From Lachnoanaerobaculum umeaense (GTDB lineage: Bacteria > Bacillota > Clostridia > Lachnospirales > Lachnospiraceae), in contig NZ_CP032364.1 of the NCBI RefSeq assembly GCF_003589745.1, forward strand, positions 1,302,001 to 1,366,000: 64,000 bases of DNA, given 5' to 3'. The stretch's first letter is position 1. Each line of letters begins with the position of its first letter. Made by a program: the position numbers and the translations under genes. Of the stretch, positions 61,260 through 64,000 are shown piece by piece. The notes under the pieces were generated by a model. That model ran no database searches, was not told the origin of the DNA, and saw only the letters and a program-made list of their open reading frames with translations.

Positions 61260-63548
61260 ATGAAAGAAGATAAGTATAACTTTCTAGATGAAAATATAGA
61301 AACACAAATTGATAAACCGGCTGATTTTACATCACCGGAAAGTTTACATGAAAAACTTATAAATATCATATTGCATTATCATCCTTCAGATGATATCTCT
61401 ATGATAACTAAAGCTTATGAGTTGGCAAAAAAAGCACATAATAATCAAAAGAGAAAATCAGGTGAACCGTATATCATTCACCCTATTTGTGTTGCCATTA
61501 TTCTTGCTGAGCTTGAGCTGGATAAAGAGACTATAGCAGCCGGACTTTTACATGATGTAATCGAAGATACTGCTATTTCATTTAAAGAGTTGTCTGATAT
61601 GTTTGGAGTGGATGTTGCCAATCTTGTGGATGGAGTTACAAAGCTGACACAGCTTTCTCTAAAAAATGATAAGATAGAAATGCAGGCTGAAAATCTTCGA
61701 AAAATGTTTTTGGCTATGGCAAAGGACATTAGAGTTATTCTTATAAAACTTGCCGATAGGCTCCATAATATGCGTACACTTCAATATATGAAGCCTGAAA
61801 AGCAAAAGGAAAAAGCAAGGGAGACTATGGATATATATTCCCCTATTGCTCAAAGACTTGGTATTTCCAAAATAAAAGTAGAACTGGATGACCTTTCGTT
61901 AAAGTATCTACATCCCGATGTATACTATGATCTATCTGAAAAGTTGGCATTTAGAAAAGAACAAAGGCAACAATTTGTAGACTATATAATACAGAAGTTC
62001 AGTGAACATCTGTCAGAAATAAAAATAAAGTTTCAAATAAATGGTAGGGTAAAACATTTATTTTCTATTTATAAAAAGATGGTAAATCAAAATAAGACTT
62101 TGGATCAGATTTATGATGTATTTGCTATCAGAATAATTGTAGAGGATGTAGCTGCATGTTATTTAGCATTGGGTACGGCACATGAAATATATAAACCTAT
62201 TCCTGGAAGATTCAAAGATTATATAGCAATGCCAAAGCCTAATATGTATCAGTCATTGCATACCACATTAATATCTGATACCGGCCAGCCTTTTGAAGTA
62301 CAAATAAGAACCTTTGAAATGCATAAGACTGCAGAGTTCGGTATTGCCGCACACTGGAAATATAAGGAGAGTGGAAGCGGATCTGTCGCAAAGGGTTCAG
62401 AAGATGCTAAGATGAACTGGTTAAGACAAATCCTTGAGTGGCAAAAGGATACCTCAGACAATGCTGAATATCTTAAGGTTATAAAGAGCGATTTGGATCT
62501 GTTCTCAGACAGCGTATATTGTTTTACTCCAAATGGTGATGTTAAAAACTTGCCTGCAGGTTCAAACCCCATAGATTTCGCATACTCCATTCACTCTGCT
62601 GTAGGTAATAAGATGGTAGGTGCCAGAGTAAATGGAAAACTTGTAAATATTGACTACCCTCTAAAAAGCGGTGACAGAGTGGAGATCATAACCTCTCAAA
62701 ACTCTAAAGGACCAAGTAGGGATTGGTTAAATATTATAAAGTCAAATCAAGCAAGGACAAAGATACAACAGTGGTTCAAGAATGAATTAAAGGAAGATAA
62801 TATAATTCGTGGTAAGGAATTGCTTGAAAAGTATTGTAAAGCCAAGGGAATAAACTGGCCTGAGATCAATAAACCTCAGTTCCAGGAAAAGGTAATGAAA
62901 CGATATGCCATCAAAGACTGGGATTCTATTTTGGCGTCCTTAGGGCATGGTGGTTTAAAAGAGGGCCAAGTCATCAATAAGATGCAGGAAGAGCAAAAGA
63001 AGGTTGCTAAAAAAGATATTTCAGAATCTGCTCTTTTGGAAAGCCTTAGTGATAATGCGGCTAATACCAATATTCGAAAAAAATCTAAAAATGGTATCAC
63101 CGTAAAGGGGATAGAAGATATAGCAGTAAGATTCTCAAAATGTTGTAATCCTGTTCCCGGTGATGAAATAGTAGGTTTTATTACAAGAGGTAGAGGGGTA
63201 TCTATACATAGAACTGACTGTATAAATGTAATGAACCTTCCTTCGGATGACAGAACAAGACTTATACCCGCTGAATGGCAAGAATTTGAGGATTCTAAAC
63301 TGGAGGAAAAATACCAGACAGAGCTTCAGATTTACGCTCATAATCGTACAGGACTTATTTTTGATATCATTAAAATCTTCAGTGAAAATAATATTACTAT
63401 CAACAATATGAATGCACGAACAAATAAACAAGATGTTTCCACCATAAATCTGGTCTTTGATATAAAGGGAAGAGAACAACTGACTTCTCTTATAGGAAAA
63501 ATGAGACAGATTGCAGGTGTAATAGATATTGAAAGGGCTACAGGCTAA
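61260..63548 (+). CDS. relA: Bifunctional (p)ppGpp synthetase/hydrolase
   Basis: A 762-residue Rel protein that makes and degrades (p)ppGpp in the stringent response. HD hydrolase domain (~60-170, GLLHDVIEDT); synthetase domain (~265-375, with YDVFAIRIIVED and IPGRFKDYIAMPKPNMYQSL); TGS domain (~410-470, VYCFTPNGDVKNLPAGSNP); zinc-finger-like CCNPVPGDEI; C-terminal ACT domain (~690-762, AHNRTGLIFDIIKIFSENN). Both catalytic halves look intact, as expected for a single Rel. ATG 61260 follows AAGGAG; the ATG at 61215 has no site and overlaps the promoter region. Confidence 0.96.
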   Translation: MKEDKYNFLDENIETQIDKPADFTSPESLHEKLINIILHYHPSDDISMITKAYELAKKAHNNQKRKSGEPYIIHPICVAIILAELELDKETIAAGLLHDVIEDTAISFKELSDMFGVDVANLVDGVTKLTQLSLKNDKIEMQAENLRKMFLAMAKDIRVILIKLADRLHNMRTLQYMKPEKQKEKARETMDIYSPIAQRLGISKIKVELDDLSLKYLHPDVYYDLSEKLAFRKEQRQQFVDYIIQKFSEHLSEIKIKFQINGRVKHLFSIYKKMVNQNKTLDQIYDVFAIRIIVEDVAACYLALGTAHEIYKPIPGRFKDYIAMPKPNMYQSLHTTLISDTGQPFEVQIRTFEMHKTAEFGIAAHWKYKESGSGSVAKGSEDAKMNWLRQILEWQKDTSDNAEYLKVIKSDLDLFSDSVYCFTPNGDVKNLPAGSNPIDFAYSIHSAVGNKMVGARVNGKLVNIDYPLKSGDRVEIITSQNSKGPSRDWLNIIKSNQARTKIQQWFKNELKEDNIIRGKELLEKYCKAKGINWPEINKPQFQEKVMKRYAIKDWDSILASLGHGGLKEGQVINKMQEEQKKVAKKDISESALLESLSDNAANTNIRKKSKNGITVKGIEDIAVRFSKCCNPVPGDEIVGFITRGRGVSIHRTDCINVMNLPSDDRTRLIPAEWQEFEDSKLEEKYQTELQIYAHNRTGLIFDIIKIFSENNITINNMNARTNKQDVSTINLVFDIKGREQLTSLIGKMRQIAGVIDIERATG

Positions 63549-64000
63549 TGGATAAAATAGGAGTATATGTAATGCCACTTGGTCCGGTACAGACCAATGT
63601 GTTTATAGCATATAATAAAGAAAGTTTAGAATGTTTGATAGTTGATCCGTCTGCAGAGAGCGATAAAATTATCAATGTAATAGAAGAACATAAATTAAAA
63701 CCAAGTGCAATACTGCTTACACATGGGCATTTTGACCATATAATGGCAGTAAATGATTTATTGGCAAAATATGATATTAAAGTTTACATATCAAAGTTCG
63801 ATGAGGAAATGCTCTCAGACAGTCGTAAATCCGGAGGAAGTTCATTTATAGGTAGCGGATATGTTACAAAAGCTGATGTTTTATTGGAAGATGGTGACAT
63901 AATCCATCTACTTGGTAAGGATATAAAATTTATAGCAACTCCGGGACATACAAAGGGTTCAGGTTGTTACTATATGGAAGATGAAAAAATACTCTTCTCA
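63548..64000 (+). CDS. Metallo-beta-lactamase-fold hydrolase, 3' partial
   Basis: The first 151 residues of an MBL-fold protein that runs off the window. THGHFDH (residues ~58-64) is the zinc-binding HxHxDH motif, and TPGHTKGSGCYY carries a further His. The small soluble form without extra domains fits the glyoxalase II / YcbL-like hydrolase group. Its ATG overlaps the rel stop (TAATG), a common arrangement in Firmicutes in which this hydrolase follows rel. Confidence 0.9.
   Translation, partial: MDKIGVYVMPLGPVQTNVFIAYNKESLECLIVDPSAESDKIINVIEEHKLKPSAILLTHGHFDHIMAVNDLLAKYDIKVYISKFDEEMLSDSRKSGGSSFIGSGYVTKADVLLEDGDIIHLLGKDIKFIATPGHTKGSGCYYMEDEKILFS

Noticed and set aside
61091..61273. Short ORF of 60 codons between sdaAA and rel
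   Set aside because: It crosses the sdaAA terminator and the rel promoter, has no ribosome binding site and overlaps the rel start.
1..64000. CRISPR arrays, rRNA genes, prophage modules, chromosomal origin
   Set aside because: No regularly spaced direct repeats, rRNA-like sequence, phage structural genes or DnaA-box clusters were seen.

Overview
The window is low-GC, single-chromosome-type bacterial DNA with mostly plus-strand genes, strong Gram-positive ribosome binding sites, AUA/AGA-rich codon use, PolC-type DNA polymerase III, ECF-type riboflavin transport, the [4Fe-4S] two-subunit serine dehydratase and choline/cell-wall-binding repeat proteins. Together with the DUF4317 gene this points to an anaerobic Firmicute of the Lachnospiraceae (a Lachnoanaerobaculum-like organism is my guess, from gene content only).

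Layout. 1-3270: end of a GH114-like gene, asparaginase, and a secreted protein with cell-wall-binding repeats and a CAP domain. 3301-4731: infC-rpmI-rplT behind an attenuator (infC starts with AUU) and tRNA-Leu(CAG). 4819-8462: a heterodimeric ABC exporter with one degenerate ATP site. 8501-13331: a beta-helix lipoprotein, an uncharacterised nine-segment membrane protein with a HEAT-like partner, and a hotdog thioesterase. 13432-15530: a structured leader and a CbbX/SpoVK-type AAA+ ATPase fused to an RNA polymerase alpha-CTD-like domain. 15690-20245: mreB, recD2, comFC (apparent AUA start) and a small lipoprotein. 20337-30943: the classical pyrH-frr-uppS-cdsA-dxr-rseP-ispG-polC cluster (UMP supply, ribosome recycling, undecaprenyl and CDP-DAG lipids, MEP isoprenoids, site-2 protease, replication). 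31026-34940: an accessory patch with a small zinc-ribbon protein, a lipoprotein gene that lost its signal peptide, a RelBE-type toxin-antitoxin pair with a visible operator, an ISNCY-like transposase remnant and another lipoprotein. 34972-39754: ylxM-ffh-rpsP-khpA-rimM-trmD (SRP targeting plus ribosome/tRNA maturation) and a DUF4317 gene. 39861-40807: FMN riboswitch and ribU. 41084-55344: a three-gene operon of secreted repeat proteins (536, 2476 and 1582 residues) behind a roughly 400-nt leader. 55407-56918: upp and a DUF4163-like lipoprotein on the minus strand. 56954-61058: sdaAB-sdaAA, with an IS1634/IS1549-type insertion sequence. 61176-64000: relA/spoT and the start of a metallo-beta-lactamase-fold hydrolase.

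The most striking observation is the insertion at 57314-59301. It is flanked by two identical 360-bp direct repeats that carry the sda promoter, ribosome binding site and first 49 codons. The element thus landed inside sdaAB, but its very long target duplication rebuilt an intact promoter and gene on the far side. The second candidate for new biology is the alpha-CTD/AAA+ fusion with its long terminator-like leader RNA. No CRISPR array, rRNA, prophage or replication origin was seen.
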